Below are positions 12,748-20,528 of a stretch of DNA of 49,279 nt, in pieces. The notes below the pieces were generated by a model. That model was not told where the DNA came from. It was given only the letters and a program-made list of their open reading frames with translations, and did not search any database. Source of the stretch: a virus; the IMG/VR virus record IMGVR_UViG_3300011013_000021, positions 1-49,279 of that record; one strand, written 5' to 3'. The position numbers and the translations under genes are program-made. Position 1 is the stretch's first letter; each line of letters opens with the position of its first letter.

Positions 12748-13776
12748 ATGAGTCAAACCATGATTGCTAAGAAAAATCCTGCTGCTATTACCACACGCAG
12801 CCTCGACTCTTTCATGATGTTTAAAGAGAAAGAGTTTGTGTCTGGTCTTCAGCCATTCGTTACTATTCAACCACTCAACAAATCTAAAACCAGGGGTTGG
12901 TTTATTCGCGGCACTGATCTATCTGCTTGTGGATGGGCTGCTACCGAAGAAGACTTCGATCCAGGTTCTGCAATCTTTGGATACAAGCAAACCTTTGGCA
13001 TGCCACCCAACACTAGCGTTGAAGAGGGAATCAACTTTGTGATTCCTCGTATTCAAATGCTTTTGGTTTCTCCACTCATGGTGGAAGAAACCATGGATAA
13101 GCGCCAGGTGATTGGTGTTTATGGTGGTGAGAATGAATGTGATGTTGCTGCTACAGCGGCGTTTGATAATGATCGTCTTGCTGCAGAGCTCGCCTCAAGT
13201 AAAGGTGAGATCTACAAACGTAAGTACGGTATTCGTACCAAGTATTTGATTTATATTCTTAACAAGTACAACAAGCGTGCTCACACTGCACCTGTTGTAT
13301 TGACTGTAAAAGGATTGAATGGAACAGATATGTCAGAGAAAAAGAAACTCTTTGACAAAGAAATGGGCAAGTGTTTATCCAAAGCGCTTGGCATGGAAGT
13401 TCCTCTTCAGTTCAACGAAAAGTTCAACAGCACTACTGTGTTCATGCCAACGCTTGCTTCTGACATGCGTGGCAGTAACAACGTTGAGATCTGTGGTATC
13501 GAATCATTTGAAGCACCGCAGTACGACACTGTAGAAGAAGCTGTTGAATCCCTGAGTCGGCTGACAATTCCTGATGAAGACCGGGAAGATACATGGTCCA
13601 AGGTTAGCGATCCTTGGTTCCAGGACTACATCAACCAGCATTCCAAGCAAGACGCCAAAAAACTTGGTGGTGCTTATGGAATCAAGGATGATGTAAAGAT
13701 TCTTCCCCATGGCGCTGCGGTAGAGACAAAGGCTCAGGTTGTCGATACAATGACGGGTGAAGACTCAGCTCTCTGA
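12748..13776 (+). CDS. Conserved-looking protein of unknown function, 342 aa
   Basis: The 342-aa product has well-balanced composition, a beta-rich N-terminal half (GWFIRG and WAATEEDFD segments), a helical Lys-rich middle (residues 160-220) and an acidic C-terminus. I do not recognise it with confidence. Its position beside SSB and polymerase suggests a replication or recombination role. The start at 12748 (MSQTMI) is preferred over 12709, which lies in the family C leader. Confidence 0.65.
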   Translation: MSQTMIAKKNPAAITTRSLDSFMMFKEKEFVSGLQPFVTIQPLNKSKTRGWFIRGTDLSACGWAATEEDFDPGSAIFGYKQTFGMPPNTSVEEGINFVIPRIQMLLVSPLMVEETMDKRQVIGVYGGENECDVAATAAFDNDRLAAELASSKGEIYKRKYGIRTKYLIYILNKYNKRAHTAPVVLTVKGLNGTDMSEKKKLFDKEMGKCLSKALGMEVPLQFNEKFNSTTVFMPTLASDMRGSNNVEICGIESFEAPQYDTVEEAVESLSRLTIPDEDREDTWSKVSDPWFQDYINQHSKQDAKKLGGAYGIKDDVKILPHGAAVETKAQVVDTMTGEDSAL

Positions 13777-14028
13777 TTCTTCTAACGGGGGATTGGTCAG
13801 GTCTTCGGGCCTGACCTTTAGTCCTCGTGTACTACACAATTCATGCACCAGTCCTCGGATGATTCCTTGTCTTTGTGTTGCAAGCTTGACCAGTAAAATG
13901 GCAAGCATCTGTAAGTCTTTGACGGAGGAGTTTTCTTGAATTGATCGTTTAACTTTTTCTTCCCAGAACTTATCTTGTAAAGATGGTTCTAACTCCAACA
14001 TTGCCAATGGGATAAATTCACTTTCCAT
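13765..14028 (-). CDS. Small helical protein, 87 aa
   Basis: The product is highly helical and amphipathic (KFWEEKVKRSIQENS, LAILLVKLATQRQG) with an acidic tail, which looks like real protein rather than shadow. It is convergent with the 342-aa gene and overlaps its end by 12 bases. It encodes that gene's terminator in antisense. Its ATG faces the SWIM gene start, so the 32 bases between them must be a compact divergent promoter region. Confidence 0.6.
   Translation of the reverse strand: MESEFIPLAMLELEPSLQDKFWEEKVKRSIQENSSVKDLQMLAILLVKLATQRQGIIRGLVHELCSTRGLKVRPEDLTNPPLEESES
13795..13819 (+). terminator. Hairpin terminator inside the antisense 87-aa gene
   Basis: GGTCAGG (13795-13801) and CCTGACC (13810-13816) flank an eight-base loop and are followed by TTTA. 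The T tail is short, so termination may be partial. It is 19 bases after the stop of the plus gene. Confidence 0.55.
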
Positions 14029-14060
14029 TGTGCATTTTCATTTCACTCAACTTTAACACA

Positions 14061-14993
14061 ATGACTACTTTCACTGAACTAACTGAAGTTCAATCCTTCA
14101 TTTACAACAGATCTAATCTTCGCCGTGCCTTTGAGGGATTTGATGACACTGACATCTCTGGCATCTATCTCAGTGGTGATGATGTTGTTGTTGTTCGTAA
14201 TGATGGCAATGAAGAGTCGTACAATAAAAAGAAAGTTCAAGAAGCGTTTACTTCGTTTACTCATCGGTTAACAGACTTCTTTTCTTATCTTGGACCCAAC
14301 TATCGGTCGCCTAGTATCTGGCACCGCAATAGTTACATTATGTTCAAAGGCTGGCATTACCAGCATCAGTTGGGCAAAGATACCTTTGATGCCAAGCTCC
14401 AGCGGGAGTGGGCAGACAAGTTCATTCGCATTACTAACATTGAAAAGATTCAAGCACTTCTTCAATCAGATCAAACAAACATTGGACATCTCATTGCACC
14501 GGACGGGTTGTGGGATGAGAATCAAACCGTACAACTTAATGATGAACTGGTGGAAGAACCCAGCGAGTCCAATCCAGTATCCAGTAGGCCTTACTGCTCA
14601 TGTGGGTCGTTTCAACGTCAGCTTAATAATCTTTCGGCGTTCTCCGATGAAATCGAAGGGTTTACGCCCTGGTGTAAGCATCTCACCTGGTTTCATAAAT
14701 GCAGAGAGTTCCAGGTCAAGCGTGCAGATTTGATCACTGCAGCTCGTGGTAATCAACCAGAGAAGTGTTGTGCATGGTGGTATGCTCCCCCATCTGATGG
14801 CAATAGTACTGGTCGGTTTGTAGTCTTCCATACCAAGTATGGTGCTCAAGCTCCAGAGAGCCACTGGCGTCCCTACAAACCTGATCAACTCTTTACCCAA
14901 CATGATGCATGGAGCTTATTTTTCAGTATGATGGAGGCCGGTTACACCCCTTATGCGGGCCACGCACTGCCTCAGTTCAGTCGTCGTAAGTGA
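14061..14993 (+). CDS. SWIM zinc-finger protein, 310 aa
   Basis: Residues about 176-215 show the SWIM pattern C-x-C (CSC) followed by C-x-H (WCKHLTWFH), a zinc finger seen in nucleic-acid- and protein-binding contexts. The rest is not recognised; a Trp/Tyr-rich C-terminal region contains CCAWWYAPP. The ATG at 14061 (MTTFTEL) is preferred to 14028 because the extra N-terminus is unlike protein. No Shine-Dalgarno sequence is present. Confidence 0.65.
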   Translation: MTTFTELTEVQSFIYNRSNLRRAFEGFDDTDISGIYLSGDDVVVVRNDGNEESYNKKKVQEAFTSFTHRLTDFFSYLGPNYRSPSIWHRNSYIMFKGWHYQHQLGKDTFDAKLQREWADKFIRITNIEKIQALLQSDQTNIGHLIAPDGLWDENQTVQLNDELVEEPSESNPVSSRPYCSCGSFQRQLNNLSAFSDEIEGFTPWCKHLTWFHKCREFQVKRADLITAARGNQPEKCCAWWYAPPSDGNSTGRFVVFHTKYGAQAPESHWRPYKPDQLFTQHDAWSLFFSMMEAGYTPYAGHALPQFSRRK

Positions 14994-14999
14994 TCAATC

Positions 15000-15025
15000 G
15001 TCCTGAGCACGACGCAAAACTGCTC
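15000..15025 (+). promoter_or_regulatory. Family C leader, copy 4
   Basis: GTCCT, stem GAGCA (15005-15009)/TGCTC (15021-15025) and loop CGACGCAAAAC fit the family consensus, with only the first loop base and the two variable positions changed. It is six bases past the SWIM gene stop and 23 bases before the 39-aa membrane ORF. Confidence 0.6.
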
Positions 15026-15048
15026 ATCCACAACACTCTTTTCTAATC

Positions 15049-15168
15049 ATGATTGAATCTATTCTTGCCACTGTTCTTCCAATTGCACAAGATCTTTTGA
15101 TAGCTGCAGCTGTTGCAGTTGCTAGCTATGCAATCAATATGATTCAACAAAATTTTCAAATGATTTGA
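15049..15168 (+). CDS. Membrane peptide, 39 aa
   Basis: The ORF encodes a single hydrophobic Ala/Val/Ile-rich helix (about residues 4-30) with few charges. It has a family C leader upstream and a good intrinsic terminator 11 bases after its stop, so it is a self-contained unit and very likely expressed. It may be a holin-like or host-membrane-targeting peptide; the function is unknown. Confidence 0.55.
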   Translation: MIESILATVLPIAQDLLIAAAVAVASYAINMIQQNFQMI

Positions 15169-15178
15169 TTGTGTATTT

Positions 15179-15208
15179 AAAGTGTAGTCTGCGGGCTACA
15201 CTTTTTAT
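15179..15208 (+). terminator. Intrinsic terminator
   Basis: AAAGTGTAG (15179-15187) and CTACACTTT (15196-15204) form a nine-pair stem with a G-rich loop and a T-rich tail. It closes the 39-aa membrane-peptide unit. Confidence 0.8.
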
Positions 15209-15232
15209 TTCAAACTATCATTCACTTTACCC

Positions 15233-15934
15233 ATGACTCAAATTACTTCAATTAAACTAAGTGAACTCAATGTCATTCAGCTCTACAAACATCATGCTGC
15301 CCTGGAGCACTCTCTTCCTTTGCTCACTGATGAATCTCGGCCAATGCTGCAGGCTGAATTGGAAGCTTGCTTGGAGCGACGATCAGACAAGATAGATGCT
15401 ATTCACTACTGCATCTCTAGTCATGAGCGTGATTTAGAACAGATTAAGAAAGAGAAGGAGATGCTGCAGGGTGCGCAGCGTCATGCAGAATCACAAATCA
15501 AACAGTGCAAAAGTCTGCTAAGTTATTTGAGATGCTTTCTGCCCAAAGATACTAACAAGATCACAGGCAGGAACTATCAGTTCACCTTAGTCCGTAAGCC
15601 TAACCTAACGATTGAAATCTCATCGGATCCGAACCTTTGGTCAGCTGAAGACCAAGCTAAGTACTGCCTCACAGAGGAAGTCACCACTGCTAAAAGAACC
15701 GTCATCAAATCAATGGACGGCACTATCATTCAAGATGGTGAAGCACCAGTCAAAACAACAACCAAGATCATCCCAAACCTCGATGCAATCACAGATTCCT
15801 ACAACTCAGGACAACCAATTCCCAATGGAGTTAAAGTCCGACAAGAATATTCAGTACGAACAAAACGTATCGTCTCAAAAAAGGTGGCACCTAAAGCATC
15901 CGAACTTACAGGAGAATTTCTTTCAGAAGATTGA
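15233..15934 (+). CDS. Siphovirus Gp157-like protein, 233 aa
   Basis: The layout matches Gp157: an N-terminal helical region, a long coiled coil (about residues 50-100, rich in E/K/Q), then a YLRCFLP segment followed by a beta-rich FTLVRKPNLTIEIS stretch. Gp157 was linked to phage resistance in Streptococcus thermophilus and is common in phage early regions, often near nuclease or SSB genes. Molecular function is unsettled. The leader lacks a Shine-Dalgarno sequence. Confidence 0.7.
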   Translation: MTQITSIKLSELNVIQLYKHHAALEHSLPLLTDESRPMLQAELEACLERRSDKIDAIHYCISSHERDLEQIKKEKEMLQGAQRHAESQIKQCKSLLSYLRCFLPKDTNKITGRNYQFTLVRKPNLTIEISSDPNLWSAEDQAKYCLTEEVTTAKRTVIKSMDGTIIQDGEAPVKTTTKIIPNLDAITDSYNSGQPIPNGVKVRQEYSVRTKRIVSKKVAPKASELTGEFLSED

Positions 15935-15968
15935 GCCTCCTTCTGATCCTGATGATGCACAAATTAAA

Positions 15969-16223
15969 ATGCATTGTCATGTTCAAACAGTTGAAGACAT
16001 TGATCTTCAACTAGAAATGAATGAGGTTGAGATGAGCATGTGCCATGAGGATGGTGAGCTTCTTCCTTATAACAAGGAAGATTATACAAAGCTAGAAGAG
16101 CATCGACTGCGTTTGTACTGGGGCAAAAAGTTCCATATGAATGCACGTAATGCCTACTGGTATTACCTCACCCAGATAAGTAGGGAGCAAAACAATTTAA
16201 ATCATCTAAACAAGATGGGTTAA
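15969..16223 (+). CDS. Unknown protein, 84 aa
   Basis: The frame is open from 15612 but overlaps the Gp157-like gene until 15934, so I start it at the first ATG after that (15969). The acidic product ends in a Tyr/Trp/Arg-rich region (WYYLTQISREQ). No family is recognised. An ATT start near 15930, after GGAG at 15910, cannot be excluded. Confidence 0.5.
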   Translation: MHCHVQTVEDIDLQLEMNEVEMSMCHEDGELLPYNKEDYTKLEEHRLRLYWGKKFHMNARNAYWYYLTQISREQNNLNHLNKMG

Positions 16224-16249
16224 AATAAAAATATCTTTAAAGGGGTATC

Positions 16250-16504
16250 ATGTCCGACGAAAAACTTGCTGATTTATTTAGTAGGTTTAGTGGAGATGGT
16301 ACCCCATTACCATCAACAATAGGCAGCAAGCTTGAGTGGGGAGTTACAATTCTTACTGCTGGTATGTTGTCTAATGAAAACCTGGCTGCGCAAATGACAG
16401 CTGAAGAAATGGTTGATGCTGCAATTAATTATTACAATGTCATCCAAGAACGCTTGGGGTACTATACTGAACATCAGGCACATTCCCTGGAAAAACTAAT
16501 CTGA
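16250..16504 (+). CDS. Unknown acidic protein, 84 aa
   Basis: AAGGGG lies four bases before the ATG, a strong ribosome site compared with the SD-less genes to the left. The product is acidic and helical with no recognised motif. It begins a series of short genes that runs to the Dps-like gene. Confidence 0.65.
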   Translation: MSDEKLADLFSRFSGDGTPLPSTIGSKLEWGVTILTAGMLSNENLAAQMTAEEMVDAAINYYNVIQERLGYYTEHQAHSLEKLI

Positions 16505-16507
16505 TTA

Positions 16508-16690
16508 ATGGAAAAGCTTACTGTTTCTTTTGCAGTCGATTTAGAAGTTGACTATAATTCATTTACAGGTAAAACACCAGATGACATTGCGGTCTCTCTT
16601 CAGGATGAGTTAGACGATTTGCTTTTTGAAGCAAGTCAAAATGTTACTGGTGTGTTCACATCTATTACCCACGTTGAAGAACATGTCTAA
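16508..16690 (+). CDS. Unknown acidic protein, 60 aa
   Basis: The product resembles a small alpha/beta fold (alternating strand TVSFAVDLEVDY, then an acidic helix). It starts three bases after the previous stop and overlaps the next gene by eight bases, which indicates a tightly coupled operon. Unknown family. Confidence 0.6.
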   Translation: MEKLTVSFAVDLEVDYNSFTGKTPDDIAVSLQDELDDLLFEASQNVTGVFTSITHVEEHV

Positions 16691-16910
16691 TAACCTTGAG
16701 GGCTGGGACGTTAAAGAACAGCAACGACGTGCTGATTTTATGCAACATATTTATGATTGCTATAAACCTGAAAGCAAAACATTTACTGGTCTTTGGAAAC
16801 GCTTTTGTTTAGAAGAGGCTGGTCCTTACTGTCGCAATATGTATTTTGAAAGGATTGAAGCAATTGAAAAGTTTCTTGAAGAACAACAGAACCCACAAGA
16901 AGACAACTAA
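16683..16910 (+). CDS. Unknown protein, 75 aa
   Basis: The ATG at 16683 (MSNNLEGW) is preferred to 16626, which lies deep in the previous gene. The product is helical, acidic, and has two Cys near the centre (FCLEEAGPYC). Unknown family. Confidence 0.6.
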   Translation: MSNNLEGWDVKEQQRRADFMQHIYDCYKPESKTFTGLWKRFCLEEAGPYCRNMYFERIEAIEKFLEEQQNPQEDN

Positions 16911-16934
16911 ACTTTATATAGTTACACTAAACCT

Positions 16935-17294
16935 ATGGAAGAGCAAAAGCATTATCAAGTTAGTAATGCATTTATGAATTCAGGTGAGACAGTAGCTTGG
17001 CAACAAAACTTTCCTCCTGCTATGGCAACCGCTGCTACTGGTCTTACAGTTGAAGATATTAATACGATTACTGCATTTACTACAAACTTTAAAGTAGAAA
17101 CAGAAGCAGAACAAAGAATAGAAAAAGCAAAGAAAAATTTAACTGAACAATTCTTAGATATAATTGATTCTTTTTCTGACGAGTTAACCGGAGAAGAAGT
17201 TTTAGACTGTCTGAAGGCAGGTATAAAATCAGCACATAATCATTCCAAAAAAGAATATAAAAAATTTAAATATCTTTTTGAAGAATTAGAATAG
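16935..17294 (+). CDS. Unknown protein, 119 aa
   Basis: The N-terminal 45 residues are polar; the C-terminal 70 form Glu/Lys-rich helices (ERIEKAKKNLTEQFLDII). No domain is recognised. Confidence 0.6.
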   Translation: MEEQKHYQVSNAFMNSGETVAWQQNFPPAMATAATGLTVEDINTITAFTTNFKVETEAEQRIEKAKKNLTEQFLDIIDSFSDELTGEEVLDCLKAGIKSAHNHSKKEYKKFKYLFEELE

Positions 17295-17299
17295 AATAA

Positions 17300-17389
17300 A
17301 TGAATACACAATTTAAAATCACCAATGCCAAAGAAACTGATACCGCTGGTGCTGATATACTAACTACAGTGACTTGGGAAGAAGTTTAA
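17300..17389 (+). CDS. Possible 29-aa ORF between two genes
   Basis: An ATG five bases after the 119-aa gene opens 29 codons that end in TAATG, so its stop overlaps the start of the Dps-like gene. The perfect packing suggests translation, perhaps as a coupling leader for the Dps-like gene. No function can be assigned. Confidence 0.4.
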   Translation: MNTQFKITNAKETDTAGADILTTVTWEEV

Positions 17390-17895
17390 TGTTTACACCT
17401 TTTACTGCACAGCCAGAAGAACAAAAGCCTGCACCTAAAAAGAAAGAAGCAAACGTTAATGATTTCATAAGAAATCTTATTAAGTTATCTGCTTATGTGC
17501 ATCAGCTCCAGGTACAATCTCATCTGATGCACTTTAATTATGAGGCAGGAAACTTCTTAGGTGTTCATGCGTTTCTTAAAGATCAATACGAAGCACACAC
17601 TGAACAATTTGATAAGCTAGGAGAATTTATTCGTTCCATGGATTACCTCATGCCCATGTGTCATGAAGGTTTGATGGATGCTTCTCCTGAATTTGATCAT
17701 GTAAAAAGTTATAAGCCCAACGATATGTTGGGCATTTACTATAAAAATCTAGAAGAACTTGGCATGATGACCAAGAAGTTAGAGCAGCAAGCAGCCAAGG
17801 TCAAAGCAATTGATATTCAGAACTATATGGCTGAGCTTTGTGGTGAAGCTTTCAAGGCTGCTTGGTTTATTAAAGCTACTCTTCGTAGTGAATAA
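17389..17895 (+). CDS. Dps-like ferritin, 168 aa
   Basis: The core matches Dps/ferritin-like miniferritins: HFNYEAGNFLGVHAF, then QFDKLGEFIR. By spacing with E. coli Dps (H51, H63, D78, E82), His48, His60, Asp75 and Glu79 would be the ferroxidase ligands, and all are present with identical spacing. Such proteins form 12-mers that oxidise and store iron and detoxify peroxide; some also coat DNA. The Lys-rich N-terminus (KPAPKKK) could bind DNA or virions. Length is normal for the family. Its 3' end overlaps a convergent HNH gene by 20 bases. Confidence 0.75.
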   Translation: MFTPFTAQPEEQKPAPKKKEANVNDFIRNLIKLSAYVHQLQVQSHLMHFNYEAGNFLGVHAFLKDQYEAHTEQFDKLGEFIRSMDYLMPMCHEGLMDASPEFDHVKSYKPNDMLGIYYKNLEELGMMTKKLEQQAAKVKAIDIQNYMAELCGEAFKAAWFIKATLRSE

Positions 17896-18124
17896 TCCTA
17901 TGGCAGTTACTGCATAATGGAATACACTTGTCAATTTCTTTCTTGATTGTTTCCCAGCAATAACCTTTACCTGGCATTTTAGCGATCACATATTTTTTAT
18001 CTTTTACATGGTGAAACTCCATAACCCTGTGATCATGGAGTCCACAATTATTGCAAGAAATATTTTTTTTATAATCAAGAAGTTTTTTCTTCGTTTTCTC
18101 TATCTTTTCTTTTGGGGAGCACAT
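17876..18124 (-). CDS. Small HNH endonuclease, 82 aa
   Basis: The zinc-binding CNNCG, the catalytic EFHHVKDKK motif and the final CSNCHRIIH form a complete HNH fold, preceded by a basic helix that probably binds DNA. It is a stand-alone HNH protein of the size used as homing-type nicking enzymes or packaging nucleases. It overlaps the upstream 58-aa ORF by 50 bases. Confidence 0.8.
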   Translation of the reverse strand: MCSPKEKIEKTKKKLLDYKKNISCNNCGLHDHRVMEFHHVKDKKYVIAKMPGKGYCWETIKKEIDKCIPLCSNCHRIIHYEE

Positions 18125-18251
18125 TGTTAATTGGATCTATTTTATCTTTTAAAATCGAACACGCTCTTATATAAAAGAAAGAATCTGTTTTACCCGATTC
18201 CTTCAATGCGTCTCTTACTTTCTTCCAGTTTTCGTACGTGATTTGATCCAT
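18075..18251 (-). CDS. Unknown basic protein, 58 aa
   Basis: The ATG at 18251 (MDQITYENW) gives a compact helical protein with a Lys/Arg/Glu-rich tail. It lies in the overlap between the 241-aa gene and the HNH gene, which use other frames. The helical composition at the start is reasonable; a longer start at 18314 is possible. Moderate doubt remains. Confidence 0.45.
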   Translation of the reverse strand: MDQITYENWKKVRDALKESGKTDSFFYIRACSILKDKIDPINNVLPKRKDRENEEKTS

Positions 18252-18915
18252 CTTCTTGTGGTGTCCTCCAAAAGTAATCATCAGTTTGTCCGAGTCTGCC
18301 CCACTTTGGAGCATGCTCTACATTAAAATAGCGCGTTGAAACTTTGAAGTCTGGTGTTTTTAATTCATCATTAGTTAATGATGGATCAACCATCCGACAT
18401 CTGTTGTTTGGATACGCTCCGATCTGACCATTCTCAAGCTCAACAATATTATGAGACTTGTGTTCATCAGGTACTTCAGAAAAATAATAATCAGCCTCAT
18501 TGCGATGAGGGTGATAGTTATCGATAGTAAATAAATAAGAGCCTTTCATGTTTCCGGACTCTCTTGTCATTACTTCGAACTCCATATTAAAAATTAAATT
18601 CTTTTCTACTACCGTAATTCCTGTATCAAAACCATTCCAGAACTGTAGATCTGTTAAAGGCAGATCAGGATTAGGAGCCACGGGACCATCGGGATTATCA
18701 CTATCCCAAGCAAGAAAAGCACTAATAGGAAGTTTGTCATACAATGCACCATACTCTGTTAAGTATGTTTCAAAATAAAGTGCGCGGCCACTGATTGATT
18801 TACATGTTACCCAATAGCCAGGTGTGTATTCTCCATAGCCATCACGTAAATCACGTAAGTATTCGCGTCGCACCCAGACTTTAACTGGAGGAATGTTTGC
18901 TACGAGGGTTGTCAT
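18190..18915 (-). CDS. Conserved-looking phage hypothetical protein, 241 aa
   Basis: The product is aromatic and acidic with segments such as GRALYFETYLTEYGALYDKLPI, YLFTIDNYH and PDFKVSTRYF. It resembles hypothetical proteins I have seen in large T4-like and environmental phages, but I know no function. No signal peptide or membrane helix is visible. Confidence 0.65.
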   Translation of the reverse strand: MTTLVANIPPVKVWVRREYLRDLRDGYGEYTPGYWVTCKSISGRALYFETYLTEYGALYDKLPISAFLAWDSDNPDGPVAPNPDLPLTDLQFWNGFDTGITVVEKNLIFNMEFEVMTRESGNMKGSYLFTIDNYHPHRNEADYYFSEVPDEHKSHNIVELENGQIGAYPNNRCRMVDPSLTNDELKTPDFKVSTRYFNVEHAPKWGRLGQTDDYFWRTPQEDGSNHVRKLEESKRRIEGIG

Positions 18916-19024
18916 ACTTAGACGGTTTAATTTTTTTCTCCCAATCTTTTGGTGGATTAGGAATTAATCTTTCAAGATTTCTAAAAAACTTTTCAAACCT
19001 TTGGGATTCTTCCTCTTGTTTCAT
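18881..19024 (-). CDS. Small basic/acidic helical protein, 47 aa
   Basis: An ATG at 19024 opens 47 codons (start MKQEEESQRFEK) and bridges the 31 bases between two larger genes, overlapping both (32 and 35 bases). The helix followed by a Pro-rich basic tail looks protein-like. Packing in the operon supports it. Confidence 0.45.
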   Translation of the reverse strand: MKQEEESQRFEKFFRNLERLIPNPPKDWEKKIKPSKYDNPRSKHSSS

Positions 19025-19196
19025 CTAAATAACTCATAAATTCGTCCATTGAATCCAACTGATCTAACTTAGTGACAACCTCAGATAAAGATACGAGAAC
19101 AACTGGGTGTTCAGATCTTGCGGCAAATGCAATTGCTTCGCGTAAAAGCTTTGAGGCTTCTGTTACTGACTCTTTAACTTGAGTTGATAAACTCAT
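18993..19196 (-). CDS. Small helical protein, 67 aa
   Basis: AAGGA eight bases before the ATG at 19196 supports this start over 19220. The product is helical, Ser/Leu/Glu-rich, and ends in DETRGRIPKV. Unknown family. Confidence 0.6.
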   Translation of the reverse strand: MSLSTQVKESVTEASKLLREAIAFAARSEHPVVLVSLSEVVTKLDQLDSMDEFMSYLDETRGRIPKV

Positions 19197-19259
19197 CTGA
19201 GATTCCTTGACAAGAAGCATGACTACATACTACACAATTATTTTGATTATTGCATGGTT

Positions 19260-20528
19260 TTAAAATTTAAACGATACCGAATAACCGTCTAAAGCTGTTA
19301 CATGCTCTACAAAAAATTTATATGTTTGTTCTTTAATAAACTGTAAGTTTTCTTTTGTAATCGTTGGTGAAGTTCCCAGGAAGAATACATGCTTCAATAC
19401 TTCATATGCATTGGGATAATCTTTTGCATTACCTAAACCCTTATATGCAGGGTGCAAAAGTAAATTACCAGCAAAATAGTTTCTTGTTTGAATGCCACTG
19501 TCTTCATACCACTGTTGTAGTTTTTCTTTTATGATCGGCATTTCAAAAACTAAGGGCACACCAAACCATGAAGTTTCAGCGTCAGATCTTTCAGTAACAA
19601 CTCGAACAGGAGGTTCTGATAGCATCTCCCACTTATTAAACATGTCATTAATTTCTTTATAGTTATCTCTTCTTCTTTGATGTATCTCATCAAATTTTTC
19701 TAATTGAATTAAACCAACTGATCCCTGTAGATCCAGGGGTTTTAAGTTGTAACCAATCTGGCTAAAGACATATTTGTGATCAACGGTTACATCATAGTCA
19801 TCTAACCATTTATCAAATCGTTTACCACATGTTCCTTTTGCAAGCATGTTGCATTCACCGATGCAATAACAATCTCTCCCCCACCAGGCAAACTGTCTGG
19901 CGAGTTGAATAATTTCAGGATTACTAGAAGAAACCATGCCACCTTCAAGGGTGGTAATGTGGTGTGCAGGATAAAAAGAACAGGAAGCAGCAACTGCGTG
20001 TTGAGTTAAATAATCATTCCGCCATTTTGAACCCAGTGAATCACAATTGTCTGCAATGTAATGAAGTCCATTTTTGTTGCAGATGTCTAACAGCTTATCC
20101 ATATCATAGACATTTCCAAGCACAGGGCTGCTAAATACAGCTTTTGTTTTGCTTGTAACTGCTTTTGCTACCTGATCTAAATCCCAATTAAGATCTTCCC
20201 AGGTAATGTCAACAAACACTGGAACTAAATTGTTTTGCAATATAGGATTAATTGTTGTTGGGAAACCAACAACACTCACAATAATTTCATCTCCATCTTG
20301 CCAGCCATAATATTTTTTCAAGGCTGCAATCATCACCAGGTTTGCGGAGCTGCCGCTATTGACCATTAGTGATTCTTTGAATCCAAATCGTTTAGAAAAT
20401 TCTTTTTCAAACTTGGTAACCTGTTTACCAGCTGGGTACCAGGCTCCTTCTTTTAATGTTTCAATTGCTGCGTCAATTTCTCTTCCATCAAAGTATGGTC
20501 CGGAGTACGGAATCTTTGATTTAGACAT
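19260..20528 (-). CDS. rfbH: RfbH-type CDP-4-keto-6-deoxyglucose 3-dehydrase, 422 aa
   Basis: The DegT/DnrJ/EryC1/StrS aminotransferase fold is clear, but the PLP-lysine position reads SFYPAHHITT, with His instead of Lys. This is the signature of the E1/RfbH dehydrase, which uses PMP and a [2Fe-2S] cluster to remove the C3 hydroxyl on the way to 3,6-dideoxyhexoses. Cysteines at residues 162, 220, 222 and 234 fit the unusual cluster spacing (57 residues, then one, then a longer gap than in E1). The partner reductase is not seen in this window. It overlaps the epimerase gene by 76 bases and is probably an acquired surface-sugar gene. Confidence 0.85.
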   Translation of the reverse strand: MSKSKIPYSGPYFDGREIDAAIETLKEGAWYPAGKQVTKFEKEFSKRFGFKESLMVNSGSSANLVMIAALKKYYGWQDGDEIIVSVVGFPTTINPILQNNLVPVFVDITWEDLNWDLDQVAKAVTSKTKAVFSSPVLGNVYDMDKLLDICNKNGLHYIADNCDSLGSKWRNDYLTQHAVAASCSFYPAHHITTLEGGMVSSSNPEIIQLARQFAWWGRDCYCIGECNMLAKGTCGKRFDKWLDDYDVTVDHKYVFSQIGYNLKPLDLQGSVGLIQLEKFDEIHQRRRDNYKEINDMFNKWEMLSEPPVRVVTERSDAETSWFGVPLVFEMPIIKEKLQQWYEDSGIQTRNYFAGNLLLHPAYKGLGNAKDYPNAYEVLKHVFFLGTSPTITKENLQFIKEQTYKFFVEHVTALDGYSVSFKF

